A DNA stretch of 64,000 nt, taken from assembly GCA_018821435.1 (NCBI GenBank), contig JAHJME010000040.1:1-64000 (forward strand), in the 5' to 3' direction. Source of the DNA: Alphaproteobacteria bacterium (GTDB lineage Bacteria; Pseudomonadota; Alphaproteobacteria; Caulobacterales; Caulobacteraceae). Every line of letters starts with the position of its first letter. Position 1 is the stretch's first letter. The notes below the pieces were generated by a model that had not been told where the DNA came from, did not search any database, and saw nothing but the letters and a program-made list of their open reading frames with translations. A program made the translations under genes and the position numbers. Positions 35,171 through 44,778 of the stretch are shown here, one piece after another.

Positions 35171-37624
35171 TCAGAATGCGGCGCCGAGTCGCAGGCCGAC
35201 GGTGCGGGGGCGCTGCGGGGTGACCTGGCGAACCTTCCCGAACGTGAAGGGATTGCCGTAAGCGAACGTGTCGCCGGCGCCGTCGAACGGGTTCGTCACG
35301 TAGGCCATCAGGCGCCAGTGCTCGCTGGCCACCTCGACCGAGAGCTTGGCGCGCAGGTAGTGGCCCATGCGCTGGGGCGTGGTGGCGTCGAAGCTCAGCC
35401 CCGCATAGCCCACGTAGTTGGCCTCGCCCGAGAAGCGCAGTGAGAGATCGCCGCCCAACGGGCGCTCATAGACGGCCAGCACGCCGCCGGAGGCGTTGGG
35501 CACGCCGGGAAGCTCGCTGGGGACCGGCGCCTCGAAGTCGGGGTTGCGGTTCCGGACCCGCGAGTCCGAGATCAGCCCGTTGGCCTGCAGCGACAAGCCG
35601 AATGGCCAGTCGTAGGCCACCTCGGCCTCCAGGCCGATGATCTGGGCGTCGGCGACGTTGGCCGTATAGGCCAGGCCGGAGTTGCGATAGCGGTCGGTCT
35701 GGATATTCGACCAGTCGTCGTAGTAGGCGGCGGCGCGGACGCCCAGGCGGCTGTCCAGGCGCCGCAGCTTCACACCGACCTCGTAGTTCCGCAGCCTGTC
35801 CGGCGAGAAGGTGGTCCGCGAGGGGCGGATGGGCAGGAACCCGCTCGAATTGAATCCACCCGGCCGATAGCCCTCGGTGACCAGGCCATACACCAGGTCG
35901 CCGTTCGAGAACTGCCGCTGGAGCGAGATCTTCGGCGAGAAGCCGTTGAACGTCCGCGCCTGGTCGAAGAACCGCGGCCGGTAGGGCGCCACGATGTCGA
36001 GCTGGGCCGTGGTGCGGACCTCGGTCTCGAAGAAGCGGCCGCCCACGGTCACGCTCCAGCCGTCGCCCAGCTCGTAGGCGCCTTCGCCATAGATCGCGTA
36101 CTCGCGCTGGCGGTCCTTTCGGTACTCGGTGTAGGCGCTCATCACCGCGGGGCCCACGGACAGCACCCCCAGCGTCGATGGGTTGCGCTCCATCGTCCGC
36201 GCGCCATAGATCCCGACCAGCCAGTCGAAGGGCCCGACGCCGGACGAGCGTACGACCAGATCCTGCACCAGCATGTTGGAGCGCGTGGCCTCGGTGAACA
36301 CCCCCAGGTCGCCGATGTTGGTCGGCACCCCACCCAGCGCCTCGTTCGGCTCGAGCGCGCGCGTCGCGTCGAACTGGCTCGAAAAGACGTGGTGCACGTA
36401 GCTGGTCGACGAGGTGATGCTGCCCCATTCGAAGTCGCCTTGCAGCGTGACGCCGCCGTAGGAGAAGTCGTTGTTGTGCGCCTCGCGCACCAGGCTCCTG
36501 CGCTCGCCCGGCGCGCTGTTCCAACCCTCCTCCAAGGCCATGGCCGCCACGCCGCTGGACGGGGGGGAGCCGATGGGCGTGGTGATGTACTGGGTGTCGT
36601 TGGAGCGCAGGTGCTGGGTGGCGGCCAGCGCATCGAGGCGCCAGTGGTCGTCGATCCGGACGCGCACGGCGATCCGCCCGCCGTCGCGGCGGGTCTGGTC
36701 GACATTGGCGATCCGCAGGTTCACGTCGTCGAGGTAACCGCCCTGAACGTCCTCGTAAGCGGCAAGGCGGATGGCGATACGGTCTCTGACGATCGGCAGG
36801 CTGACATAGCCGTCCAGCTCCCGGCTGCGGTCGCCGCCCTTGGTCGAGGCGACGCCGGCCGTGGCGCCGAAAGCCGGCCGCTCCAGGTCGGGCTTGCTGG
36901 TGACGATCCGGAAGACGCCCGCCAGCGAGCCGGAGCCGTAGAGCGCGCCCTGGGGTCCGCGCACCACCTCGATCCGATCGATGTCGACCAGGCGCAGGTC
37001 GGGGTCGGGGGCGTTGTAGTTGATCGGGGCGTCGTCGAGGTAGGTCGACACCGTCGAGCGGGTGCGGCCGGTAAAGGCGCCGTCCGACAGGCCCCGGATC
37101 AGCAGCTTGTCACGGCCCGGGCCGAGGTTGGTGGTCAGCACGCCGGCGAGCTGGCCGGTGGCCTGGCCGACGTCCACGGCGCGGGTGGAGACGATCTGAT
37201 TGCGCGATATCGCGCTGACGCCGGCGGGAAGCTGGTCCAGGGACGCGGGGCGCTTGGTCGCCGTGACCACGACCTCGGAGACCAGCGCCGGGGCTCGCGG
37301 CGCCTCGTGGGTGACGATCGGCGTCCGAGGCGGTCCGCCAGGCAGGATGCGGACGGTACGGTCGTCGATGATGGTGTAGCGGCATGGCGCGCCGGCCAGC
37401 ACCTGGTCGAGCGCATCGCGCAGGGTCCGGCGGCCCGACAGCTCGACGCGGCCGCCGGAACCGCAACTGGCTGTGCCGAGAATGGAGATATTGGCCTGGA
37501 GCCCCAGGTCGATCAGGGCGTCGGCATAGGACCGTGCGGGGATCGTGAAGCGCAGGCGCGCGTCGGCGGCCTCAGCGCGCCCCGCCAAACAGGCGAGGGC
37601 GACGCCGCCCAGTAGCGCACGCAT
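35171..37624 (-). CDS. FecA-like TonB-dependent receptor with STN signalling domain
   Basis: 817 aa. A signal peptide is followed by a Secretin/TonB short N-terminal (STN) domain at about residues 25-95 (LRFTIPARSYADALIDLGLQ, CRYTIIDDRTVRILPGG), then a TonB-box-like SEVVVTATKRP, a plug with LIRGLSDGAF and RGPQGALYGSGSLAGVFRIVT, and a barrel ending VGLRLGAAF. The STN domain marks a transducer that signals occupancy to the FecR-type protein encoded upstream. The ligand is unknown; iron chelates are the classic case, but other substrates occur in this family. Confidence 0.93.
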   Translation of the reverse strand: MRALLGGVALACLAGRAEAADARLRFTIPARSYADALIDLGLQANISILGTASCGSGGRVELSGRRTLRDALDQVLAGAPCRYTIIDDRTVRILPGGPPRTPIVTHEAPRAPALVSEVVVTATKRPASLDQLPAGVSAISRNQIVSTRAVDVGQATGQLAGVLTTNLGPGRDKLLIRGLSDGAFTGRTRSTVSTYLDDAPINYNAPDPDLRLVDIDRIEVVRGPQGALYGSGSLAGVFRIVTSKPDLERPAFGATAGVASTKGGDRSRELDGYVSLPIVRDRIAIRLAAYEDVQGGYLDDVNLRIANVDQTRRDGGRIAVRVRIDDHWRLDALAATQHLRSNDTQYITTPIGSPPSSGVAAMALEEGWNSAPGERRSLVREAHNNDFSYGGVTLQGDFEWGSITSSTSYVHHVFSSQFDATRALEPNEALGGVPTNIGDLGVFTEATRSNMLVQDLVVRSSGVGPFDWLVGIYGARTMERNPSTLGVLSVGPAVMSAYTEYRKDRQREYAIYGEGAYELGDGWSVTVGGRFFETEVRTTAQLDIVAPYRPRFFDQARTFNGFSPKISLQRQFSNGDLVYGLVTEGYRPGGFNSSGFLPIRPSRTTFSPDRLRNYEVGVKLRRLDSRLGVRAAAYYDDWSNIQTDRYRNSGLAYTANVADAQIIGLEAEVAYDWPFGLSLQANGLISDSRVRNRNPDFEAPVPSELPGVPNASGGVLAVYERPLGGDLSLRFSGEANYVGYAGLSFDATTPQRMGHYLRAKLSVEVASEHWRLMAYVTNPFDGAGDTFAYGNPFTFGKVRQVTPQRPRTVGLRLGAAF

Positions 37625-37660
37625 AGACAGGCTTCGCCTGAATATGGCTCAAAATCCCCA

Positions 37661-38644
37661 TTACCGAACCGACGCCGTGTCGCGCCGCAGGGCCAGGCCC
37701 GCGCCGGAACGTACAGCGGTAATGGGAACCAGCAAGGCCAGACGGCGGATTACCGACGCCTGATCGTCCATCACCAGGACTCCAGAGATGGGCGTCGCCG
37801 CCAATTCCGGGTCTTCGATGCGGATCTGCGTCGTAAACTGCTGGTTGAGGTCGTCGATCACGTCACTCAGCGGCTGTTGGCGATAGACCATGCGGCCCGA
37901 CCGCCAGCCCAGCACCTCGGCCGGCTCGGCCTGGGCGACGCGGGTCAGGACGGCGCCCTCGACGTGATCCAGCCGCTGGCCGGGATGCAGGCGATAGGCC
38001 TTGCCGGACACGCCCGCGACAGGGCGAACCTCGACGGCGCCTCGCGCCACGGTGACGGACAGCTTGCCGCCCAGCCGGCGGACGTCGAACTGGGTGCCGA
38101 CCACGCGCACGGTGCGGTCGCCGACCGCCACGAGGAAGGGGCGGCGCGCGTCGTGGGCCACGTCGAACACCGCCTGACCCTCCGCCAGGTTCACGTGGCG
38201 GCCGTCGCGGGCGAAGTTGACCGTCAGCCGGGTGCCGCCGTTGAGATCGATCGTCGAACCGTCGGCCAGTTGCACCGTCCGGTGCTGGCCCTTGGCGGTG
38301 ATGTAGCTGTCGGTGTCGGGGCCGGCGAATTGCGGGACGGCCACCACCGCCAGCGCGGCGGCCGCGGCCATGGCGCCGAAGCCCACGACGGCGCGGCGGC
38401 GGTCGATGCGCGGCGCGACCCGGCGGTCGGACAGATTGCGGGAGACCTCGTCGCCGGCGGCGGCGTAGGCATGGGACACGCTCAGCGCGGCGTCGAAGGC
38501 CACGGCGTTTTCGGGCGTCGCCGACAGCCAGGCGTCGAAGGTCACCGCCTCGGCGTCGCCGAGGTCGCCGGCTTCGAGCCGCACGACCCATGCGGCGGCG
38601 TCATCGCGCCGCGCATCGTCGCCGTATCGCCAAGCGTTGATCAT
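37661..38644 (-). CDS. FecR-family anti-sigma/transducer protein
   Basis: 327 aa from ATG 38644. The cytoplasmic N-terminus carries a DUF4880-type domain (AAAWVVRLEAGDLGDAEAVTFDAWL), one membrane helix lies at about residues 89-106, and the periplasmic FecR domain contains QHRTVQLADGSTIDLNGGTRL and FDVAHDARRPFLV. The C-terminal STN-like part (LSDVIDDLNQQF) resembles the domain that contacts receptors. It should relay the signal from the receptor at 35171 to the sigma factor at 38742. Confidence 0.92.
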   Translation of the reverse strand: MINAWRYGDDARRDDAAAWVVRLEAGDLGDAEAVTFDAWLSATPENAVAFDAALSVSHAYAAAGDEVSRNLSDRRVAPRIDRRRAVVGFGAMAAAAALAVVAVPQFAGPDTDSYITAKGQHRTVQLADGSTIDLNGGTRLTVNFARDGRHVNLAEGQAVFDVAHDARRPFLVAVGDRTVRVVGTQFDVRRLGGKLSVTVARGAVEVRPVAGVSGKAYRLHPGQRLDHVEGAVLTRVAQAEPAEVLGWRSGRMVYRQQPLSDVIDDLNQQFTTQIRIEDPELAATPISGVLVMDDQASVIRRLALLVPITAVRSGAGLALRRDTASVR

Positions 38645-38741
38645 GAACCCTTCCACGGCCGGCGCATGCGACGGCCCGTCGCAGGAGTAGACGCCGCCGC
38701 GCAGGGCCACCCCCCAGTGTACCGATGCAATTCACGGTAGA

Positions 38742-39287
38742 TCATCGGCCCAACCTCGCGGTGAGCGCCTTGAGGGCCGCCGAGATGTGTTTCTCCACCG
38801 ACTTCACCGACAGGCCCATGACCTGGGCCGTCTCGGCGTGGCTCCGGCCCTCCAGCTTGTGCAGCCGGAAGGCGCGCTGCATCTGCGGTGGCAGGTCGCC
38901 CGCCGCCTCGACCAGCTGGCGCAGGCGCTGGCGGGAGGCCACGGCTTCATCGGCCGGGATGTCCTCGGCCACGTCCTCGCCGCCCATGGAGGCGTGGGCG
39001 ACGCGGCGCCAGGCGGCGTCGCGGGCGGTGGCGCGAGCCTCGCCACGGGCGCGATCCAGCATGACGTTGGTGGCGATCCGGTAGATCAGGGCGATCGGGT
39101 TCTCGGCGGTGATCGTCTGGTCGCGCGTGGCGAGCTTGACGTACAGCTCTTGCGCCAGGTCTTCGGCGATGATGCGCGAGCCCGAGCGGGCCGCGAAGAA
39201 CCGGACCAGATTGGCCCGCCGCTCAAGATAGATCTCGAGCAGGGGATCGGTCGGCGCCGGCGTCTCGGGGTCGGTCACGGCGCTCAC
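38742..39287 (-). CDS. FecI-like ECF sigma factor
   Basis: 181 aa from GTG 39287, with GAGG nine bases upstream; codons further upstream are open but low in quality. Region 2 is around EDLAQELYVKLATRD and NPIALIYRIATNVMLDRAR, and region 4 around LPPQMQRAFRLHKLEGRSHAETAQVMGLSVKSVEKHIS. It lacks extra C-terminal domains, as in FecI. Together with the FecR and FecA-like genes downstream on the same strand it forms a complete surface-signalling cascade. Confidence 0.92.
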   Translation of the reverse strand: MSAVTDPETPAPTDPLLEIYLERRANLVRFFAARSGSRIIAEDLAQELYVKLATRDQTITAENPIALIYRIATNVMLDRARGEARATARDAAWRRVAHASMGGEDVAEDIPADEAVASRQRLRQLVEAAGDLPPQMQRAFRLHKLEGRSHAETAQVMGLSVKSVEKHISAALKALTARLGR

Positions 39288-39782
39288 GCAGGCGGCCTCG
39301 CGCCTCCGGCCGTGAGGCCGGGCGTGAAGAGCGGGCGGGAGCGACGATGGTTCATGGGCGCCGGAACAGTGGAACCTGACCCAAGACATGCCTCATTCCG
39401 CGATCCGCGCCAACTTCGCTGCGCGGGACGGCGGGGGGTGAGCCGCGTCGGCGGCGTCTTGCCTTCGATGCCACATGGTTGACGGCGCCTCGTGGCCGCC
39501 GTCCGGGGGGTGGCGTCACGGCGTGCGGGTCGCGGGGGAGCGGCCCGCACGTTTTCCTGCCGATTCGTGACGGCCGACCCCGCACGCGGGCGCCCGGACC
39601 GACTTATCCACAGGCCCGTCCCGAATTCCCCCAGCCAGATCAGTGCGATCACGCGAACTCGAAGCTCGCGACGCTGGCCCAAGGTATGCAGACGCATCTT
39701 CTCATTCTATGAGATTGCTCTCGGAGAGAGAGCATTCGGCGTGCCGCGGTGTGCCGAAATGGGGCCCAAGGAGTAGTCGTCT
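39288..39782. promoter_or_regulatory. 495-bp divergent intergenic region upstream of pckG
   Basis: No gene is supported here despite open frames; the half nearest the sigma factor gene is very GC-rich. A dyad TGCTCTC-GGAGA-GAGAGCA (39716-39734) lies about 50 bp upstream of the pckG start and could be an operator or leader hairpin. No confident promoter hexamers were seen. Confidence 0.4.
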
Positions 39783-41642
39783 ATGAGCCTGAAGACCGTG
39801 CCGGGGCTCGAGCCCGCGCCGACGAAACACGCCAAGCTGGTTCAGTGGGTGCGTGACATCGCCGACCTGGCCCAGCCCGACCGCGTCGTCTGGTGCGACG
39901 GGTCCGAGGCCGAATGGACCCGCCTGACCGGTGAACTGGTCGCCGGCGGCACCCTGAAGCCGCTGAATCCGGAGAAGCGTCCGAACTCGTTCTACGCCGC
40001 GTCGGATCCGAGGGACGTGGCCCGGGTCGAAAGCCGCACGTTCATCTGCTCGGAAAAGCCCGAGGACGCCGGCCCGACCAACAATTGGCTCGAGCCCGCC
40101 GAGATGCGCGCCGACCTGAAGGACCTGTTCAAGGGCGTGATGCGCGGGCGGACCATGTACGTGGTGCCGTTCTGCATGGGCCCGCTGGGATCGCAGATCA
40201 GCCAGATCGGGGTCGAGATCACCGACAGCGCCTATGTGGCCGTGTCGATGAAGATCATGACCCGCATGGGCAAGGGCGCCCTGGACATGCTGGGCGACGA
40301 GGGTTTCTTCGTGCCGGCGGTCCACACCGTGGGCATGCCCCTGGTCGACGGCGTCAAGGACGTCGCCTGGCCCTGCAACGAGATCAAATACATCGTCCAC
40401 TTCCCCGAAAGCCGGGAGATCTGGTCTTACGGCTCGGGCTACGGCGGCAACGCGCTCCTGGGCAAGAAGTGCTTCGCGCTGCGGATCGCCTCGGTCATGG
40501 CCCGCGACCAGGGGTGGTTCGCCGAGCACATGCTGATCCTGAAGCTCACCTCGCCGGAGGGGGCTTCGAAGTATATCGCCGCCGCGTTCCCGAGCGCCTG
40601 CGGCAAGACCAACATGGCGATGCTGCAGCCGACCCTGGCCGGCTGGAAGGCCGAGACCATCGGCGACGACATCTGCTGGATGCGCTTCGGCGACGACGGC
40701 CGCCTCTACGCCATCAACCCGGAAGCCGGCTTCTTCGGCGTGGCGCCGGGCACCGGCCTGGAGACCAACAAGAACGCGGTCGACTCGCTCTGGGGCAATT
40801 CGATCTTCACCAACGTGGCGCTGACCGACGACGGCGACGTCTGGTGGGAAGGCCTGACGGCCGAACCGCCGGCGCACCTGATCGACTGGAAGGGCCGCGA
40901 CTGGACCCCGGACAGCGACGAGCCCGCCGCGCACCCGAACGCCCGTTTCACCGTTCCGGCCTCGCAGTGCCCGGTGGCGGCGCCCGAGTGGGAGGACCCC
41001 GCCGGCGTGCCGATCTCGGCGATCCTGTTCGGCGGCCGCCGCGCCTCGGCGGTGCCGCTGGTGACGGAAGCCCGCGACTGGCAGCACGGCGTGTTCATGG
41101 CGTCCAACGTGGCGTCGGAAGGCACCGCAGCGGCCGAGAACGCCATCGGCGAGCTGCGCCGCGACCCGTTCGCGATGCTGCCCTTCTGCGGCTACAACAT
41201 GGGCGACTATTTCGGCCACTGGCTGAAGATGGGCGAGCGGGCCGACGCCACGAAGCTGCCGCGCATCTACTTCGTGAACTGGTTCCGCAAGGACGAGCGC
41301 GGCAAGTTCGTCTGGCCGGGCTATGGCGAGAACAGCCGCGTGCTCAAGTGGATCGCGGAGCGCCTGGACGGCACGGCCGACGCGGTGGAGACGCCGATCG
41401 GCCGCGTACCGACCAAGGCCAGCCTGGACTTGTCTGGCGTGACCCTGACCGACGCCCAGCTCAATCTGTTGCTGACCGTCGACCGGGACATCTGGCTTAA
41501 GGAAGCCGCGCTGATCCCCGAATTCTACGAGCGCTTCGGCGAGCACACACCCAAGGCGCTGTGGGCCGAGTACGAGGCCTTGGTGTCGCGGCTGGAAGCG
41601 GCGAACGACGTCGCCGATGAACGCGTGGTGGCGGCCGAATAG
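39783..41642 (+). CDS. pckG: phosphoenolpyruvate carboxykinase (GTP)
   Basis: 619 aa, the normal length for the GTP-dependent class. It converts oxaloacetate and GTP to PEP, GDP and CO2 in gluconeogenesis. Diagnostic segments: RTMYVVPFCMGPLGSQISQIGV, the oxaloacetate-binding SYGSGYGGNALLGKKCFALR, the P-loop FPSACGKTNMAM with the reactive Cys, and NWFRKDERGKFVWPGYGENSRVL. ATG 39783 has AAGGAG upstream. Alphaproteobacteria often carry the ATP form; the GTP form here is clear. Confidence 0.97.
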   Translation: MSLKTVPGLEPAPTKHAKLVQWVRDIADLAQPDRVVWCDGSEAEWTRLTGELVAGGTLKPLNPEKRPNSFYAASDPRDVARVESRTFICSEKPEDAGPTNNWLEPAEMRADLKDLFKGVMRGRTMYVVPFCMGPLGSQISQIGVEITDSAYVAVSMKIMTRMGKGALDMLGDEGFFVPAVHTVGMPLVDGVKDVAWPCNEIKYIVHFPESREIWSYGSGYGGNALLGKKCFALRIASVMARDQGWFAEHMLILKLTSPEGASKYIAAAFPSACGKTNMAMLQPTLAGWKAETIGDDICWMRFGDDGRLYAINPEAGFFGVAPGTGLETNKNAVDSLWGNSIFTNVALTDDGDVWWEGLTAEPPAHLIDWKGRDWTPDSDEPAAHPNARFTVPASQCPVAAPEWEDPAGVPISAILFGGRRASAVPLVTEARDWQHGVFMASNVASEGTAAAENAIGELRRDPFAMLPFCGYNMGDYFGHWLKMGERADATKLPRIYFVNWFRKDERGKFVWPGYGENSRVLKWIAERLDGTADAVETPIGRVPTKASLDLSGVTLTDAQLNLLLTVDRDIWLKEAALIPEFYERFGEHTPKALWAEYEALVSRLEAANDVADERVVAAE

Positions 41643-41668
41643 CCGCCACGCGACCGTGCTGGAATCGC

Positions 41669-41696
41669 AAAGGCCGCGGTGATCCCGCGGCCTTTG
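41669..41696. terminator. bidirectional intrinsic terminator between pckG and the dehydratase gene
   Basis: CAAAGGCCGCGG and CCGCGGCCTTTG form a long perfect stem around a short loop. The A-rich and T-rich flanks let it serve both the plus-strand pckG and the minus-strand gene at 41728. Confidence 0.8.
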
Positions 41697-41727
41697 TCAT
41701 GTTCGGGATCGGTGTGCCGACCCTGGC

Positions 41728-43656
41728 TTAGCCGCCGGCGACGACCCGCAGGGTGGGGGCGGCGCCGGGCTTCTCGCCACGGACCTGGGCCACCAGGTCG
41801 AAGAGGGCCCGGCGGACATCGTCCACGTCACCGGTCCCGACGACGGCGGCCAGCGCCTCGACGTGGCCGGAGGTCACGCGCACGGCGGAACTGGAGATCA
41901 CCTCCATCACCTTGGGCGCGGCGGGGAGGGAGCGTTCGGTCTCGTCCAGCAGCGCTTCGGTCAGCTTCTCGCCGGGGCGCAGGCCGGTGATCTCGATCTC
42001 GATGTCGCGGCGACCGCTGAGGGCGATCATCTGGCGAGCCAGATCCAGGATGCTGACCGGCTCGCCCATCTCCAGCAGGAACAGGCGCGAGTCGCGGCGG
42101 TCGTCCTCATGACATGCCGCCGTGGCGTGCAGCACGAGCTGGGCGGCCTCCGGGATGGTCATGAAGAAGCGGGTCATGTCCGGGTGGGTGACAGTCACCG
42201 GCCCACCGCGCTCGATCTGCGACTTGAAGATCGGCACGACCGACCCTGACGAGCCCAGCACGTTGCCGAAGCGGACAGCCGAGAAGCGCGTGCCTTCGCC
42301 GATGGTCTGCTGCGCTTGGATGACGGCCTCGGCCAGGCGCTTGGTGGCGCCCATGGCGTTGGTGGGGTCTACGGCCTTGTCGGTGGAGATCAGCACCATC
42401 TGACGCGCGCCGCAGGCCTTGGAGGCTTCAGCCACGTTCCAGGTGCCGATGACGTTGGTGAGTATTCCCTCCATCGGGTGCCGCTCGACCATGGACACGT
42501 GCTTCAAAGCGGCGGCGTGGAAGACGAGGTCCGGCATCTCGTGGGCGAAGACGGTGTTCACCCGATGGGCGTTGCGCACGTCGCAGAGCACGGCCTTGAC
42601 CGAGATGTGCGGGAAGGTCTCGCGCATCTCGCGCTCGATCTCGAACAGGGCGGTCTCGGAAAAGTCGACCACCGTGAGCAGGGCGCAGTTGAAGGCGGCG
42701 ACCTGGCGGCACAGCTCGGAGCCGATGGAACCGCCGGCGCCGGTGATGAGGACGCGGCGACCCTTGATCAGTCCGCCGATGGCGCGGCGGTCCAGCTCGA
42801 TGGGGTCGCGGGCCAGCAGTTCCTCAATGTTGATGTCGCGCATCGGGAGCAGCGTCAGCCCGTCGTGCTGGCTGAGCTCGACGATGGAGGGCAGGCGGAG
42901 CAGGCGGATGCCGTCGGTCTTGAGGCGGCCCAGCATGTCGGCCGTGAGGCCCTTGAGCTTGCCCGGCTCCTCGAGGAACAGGATGGCGCGGGGATAGCGG
43001 TTCCAGCGCCGCAGGTCGGCCATCGCCTCGTCCAACTGATCGATGGCGTCGAGGATGCAGACGCCGCGGACCTGGGAGCCGACGTCGCGACGGTCGGTGC
43101 CGATGATGCCGACGGGCGTGTAGGTGCGGTCGTGGCTGCGGGCCACGTCGCGCAGGTAGGTGTCGGCCAGCGACGGCGGCCCGATGAGCAGCAGCGACGG
43201 CGACTGGGTCAGCCGGTCGGTGATGGTCTTGAGCGGCGAGAAGCTCTCGAGCGCGTGCTCGTGCAGGGCGCGGCGCATGATCCGCACGCCCATAGCGCTG
43301 ACCATCTGGAACAGCGGCGCCATCACCAGGGTGGAGCGCGGCAGGCCCTCGGCGCGGTCCAGGACGAACACCGCCAGCAGGAAGACGCCGACGGTCAGCA
43401 GCGCGCTGCGCGCCAGGACCAGGGCATCGGGAATGGAGACGTAGCGCCAGGGCGACAGTTCGCCCCGGAAGATCAGGCTGAACGCGCCGGCGATGGCGGC
43501 ATAGAGGGCGGCGAGTTGGAAGAAGCTGAGGGCGCCGGCCTGGCCGAACCCGAGCTCGGGCTGGGTGGGGGCGACGAAGAAGGCGATGGCGAACGCCAGG
43601 GCGGCGAGCAGGACGTCGAAAACGATCGTCTGGGCCCGGACCGCCATCCGCTCCAT
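41728..43656 (-). CDS. FlaA1/CapD/WbpM-like nucleoside-diphosphate-sugar dehydratase
   Basis: 642 aa from ATG 43656 with GGAG nine bases upstream (in-frame GTG at 43674 possible). Four N-terminal transmembrane helices (about residues 10-125) anchor a CoA_binding_3 segment (SLLLIGPPSLADTYLRDV) and a C-terminal extended SDR domain with VLITGAGGSIGSELCRQ and STDKAVDPTNAMGATKR, the catalytic region of UDP-GlcNAc 4,6-dehydratases. The product is a 4-keto-6-deoxy sugar for surface glycans. Confidence 0.92.
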   Translation of the reverse strand: MERMAVRAQTIVFDVLLAALAFAIAFFVAPTQPELGFGQAGALSFFQLAALYAAIAGAFSLIFRGELSPWRYVSIPDALVLARSALLTVGVFLLAVFVLDRAEGLPRSTLVMAPLFQMVSAMGVRIMRRALHEHALESFSPLKTITDRLTQSPSLLLIGPPSLADTYLRDVARSHDRTYTPVGIIGTDRRDVGSQVRGVCILDAIDQLDEAMADLRRWNRYPRAILFLEEPGKLKGLTADMLGRLKTDGIRLLRLPSIVELSQHDGLTLLPMRDINIEELLARDPIELDRRAIGGLIKGRRVLITGAGGSIGSELCRQVAAFNCALLTVVDFSETALFEIEREMRETFPHISVKAVLCDVRNAHRVNTVFAHEMPDLVFHAAALKHVSMVERHPMEGILTNVIGTWNVAEASKACGARQMVLISTDKAVDPTNAMGATKRLAEAVIQAQQTIGEGTRFSAVRFGNVLGSSGSVVPIFKSQIERGGPVTVTHPDMTRFFMTIPEAAQLVLHATAACHEDDRRDSRLFLLEMGEPVSILDLARQMIALSGRRDIEIEITGLRPGEKLTEALLDETERSLPAAPKVMEVISSSAVRVTSGHVEALAAVVGTGDVDDVRRALFDLVAQVRGEKPGAAPTLRVVAGG

Positions 43657-43840
43657 GCGCCGCACTCCACTCACGTTTGCGATTCCCAACCTTATGCCGC
43701 GACTCGCGGGCGACCAGCAAAACCTGGCCAGGAAACTTGGACGGGCGGAGTTTTTCCGCAGCTTAAGCGCCTGATATACATGGAACAGGCGCCCGGCGAA
43801 CGCTGGCGAACTTAGAAACACGCGGCGCAAGGCGCAAGGA

Positions 43841-43868
43841 AAAGCCGCCGCGTGACCGCGGCGGCTTC
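43841..43868 (-). terminator. intrinsic terminator of the TorF-family gene
   Basis: AAGCCGCCGCG and CGCGGCGGCTT form an 11-bp stem around TGAC. On the minus strand the T run follows, about 35 nt after the stop of the gene at 43902. Confidence 0.75.
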
Positions 43869-43901
43869 CCTACAACCTGAAAGCTAAGCTTTGGTTGCCG
43901 G

Positions 43902-44600
43902 TCAGAAGACGAACTTCAGGCCACCCACGACGCGCGTGTCGGCCAGGCCGCCGGACGCGGCCTTGGACAGGTTGGTGTCCCAGTAGCGCACGTCGATGGA
44001 GATGTGGTCGGTGAGGGCGAAGCCCACGCCGGCGTTCCACGTCGTGTAGTCGATGGCCTTGTCCACTTCCTGGCGGCCGATCGCGCCGCTGACCGAGAAC
44101 TTGGTGTCGGGAATGGCGACCGCTGCGTTGGCCTCGTAGTAGACCGCCTCGCCCGTCTTCCCGAAGAACTCAGGCGAGTAATAGACCGCCACGCCAACCG
44201 TCGCCGGGCCGGCCGGGACCGAAGCGGCGATCTTGCCCTCCCAGTAGTCCTCGTTCGAACCCGAGGGCTGGTCGATGTAGCCGTAGTAGATGACGCCGAT
44301 GTCGAAGCTGACCGGGCCGGCCGTCGGCTTGATGCCGGCGTACAGGTCGAACTCGGCGTCGGTGCCGTTGCCGAAGTCGACGTTCGAGACCCAGGCCCCC
44401 GCGTAGCCGATGCCCATAGAGGCGTCGACGCCGCCGAAGACGGACGGATCTTCACCGGTCTGGCTGAAGCCGCGGAAGACGTAGTCGGTGTTAGCGCCGA
44501 TATTGAAGGCGAAGGTTGGGCCTCCGTCCTGCGCCTGGGCGGCGCCAGCCAGCGCAAGCGACCCGACAGCGGCCGCCAGCGCAAGTTTAAGCGTTCTCAT
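43902..44600 (-). CDS. TorF-family putative outer-membrane porin
   Basis: 232 aa with signal peptide (MRTLKLALAAAVGSLALAGA, cleavage near AQAQ). The mature protein begins FNIGANTDYVFRGFSQTGEDPSVFGGVD and has alternating beta-strand segments (AEFDLYAGIKP, FDIGVIYYGYID) ending in KFVF, as in the TorF/TIGR02001 family. It is predicted to be a small outer-membrane barrel; substrate unknown. It stands alone with its own terminator. Confidence 0.85.
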   Translation of the reverse strand: MRTLKLALAAAVGSLALAGAAQAQDGGPTFAFNIGANTDYVFRGFSQTGEDPSVFGGVDASMGIGYAGAWVSNVDFGNGTDAEFDLYAGIKPTAGPVSFDIGVIYYGYIDQPSGSNEDYWEGKIAASVPAGPATVGVAVYYSPEFFGKTGEAVYYEANAAVAIPDTKFSVSGAIGRQEVDKAIDYTTWNAGVGFALTDHISIDVRYWDTNLSKAASGGLADTRVVGGLKFVF

Positions 44601-44778
44601 TGAGTATCCCCTCTCACGTCCGTCCGGCCGAAGCCGACGGGCGGGTTTATCGTCGTCGGCGACGCCTACAGATCAACGTGACGGGACGACGACAGCCAAG
44701 CCATAGGGAGGGTGATGCGTAATTGGGCGCCTCGATATAAGGGCGCCGTAAAAACGGGCAGGAAAGGGGCGCGGGAGC

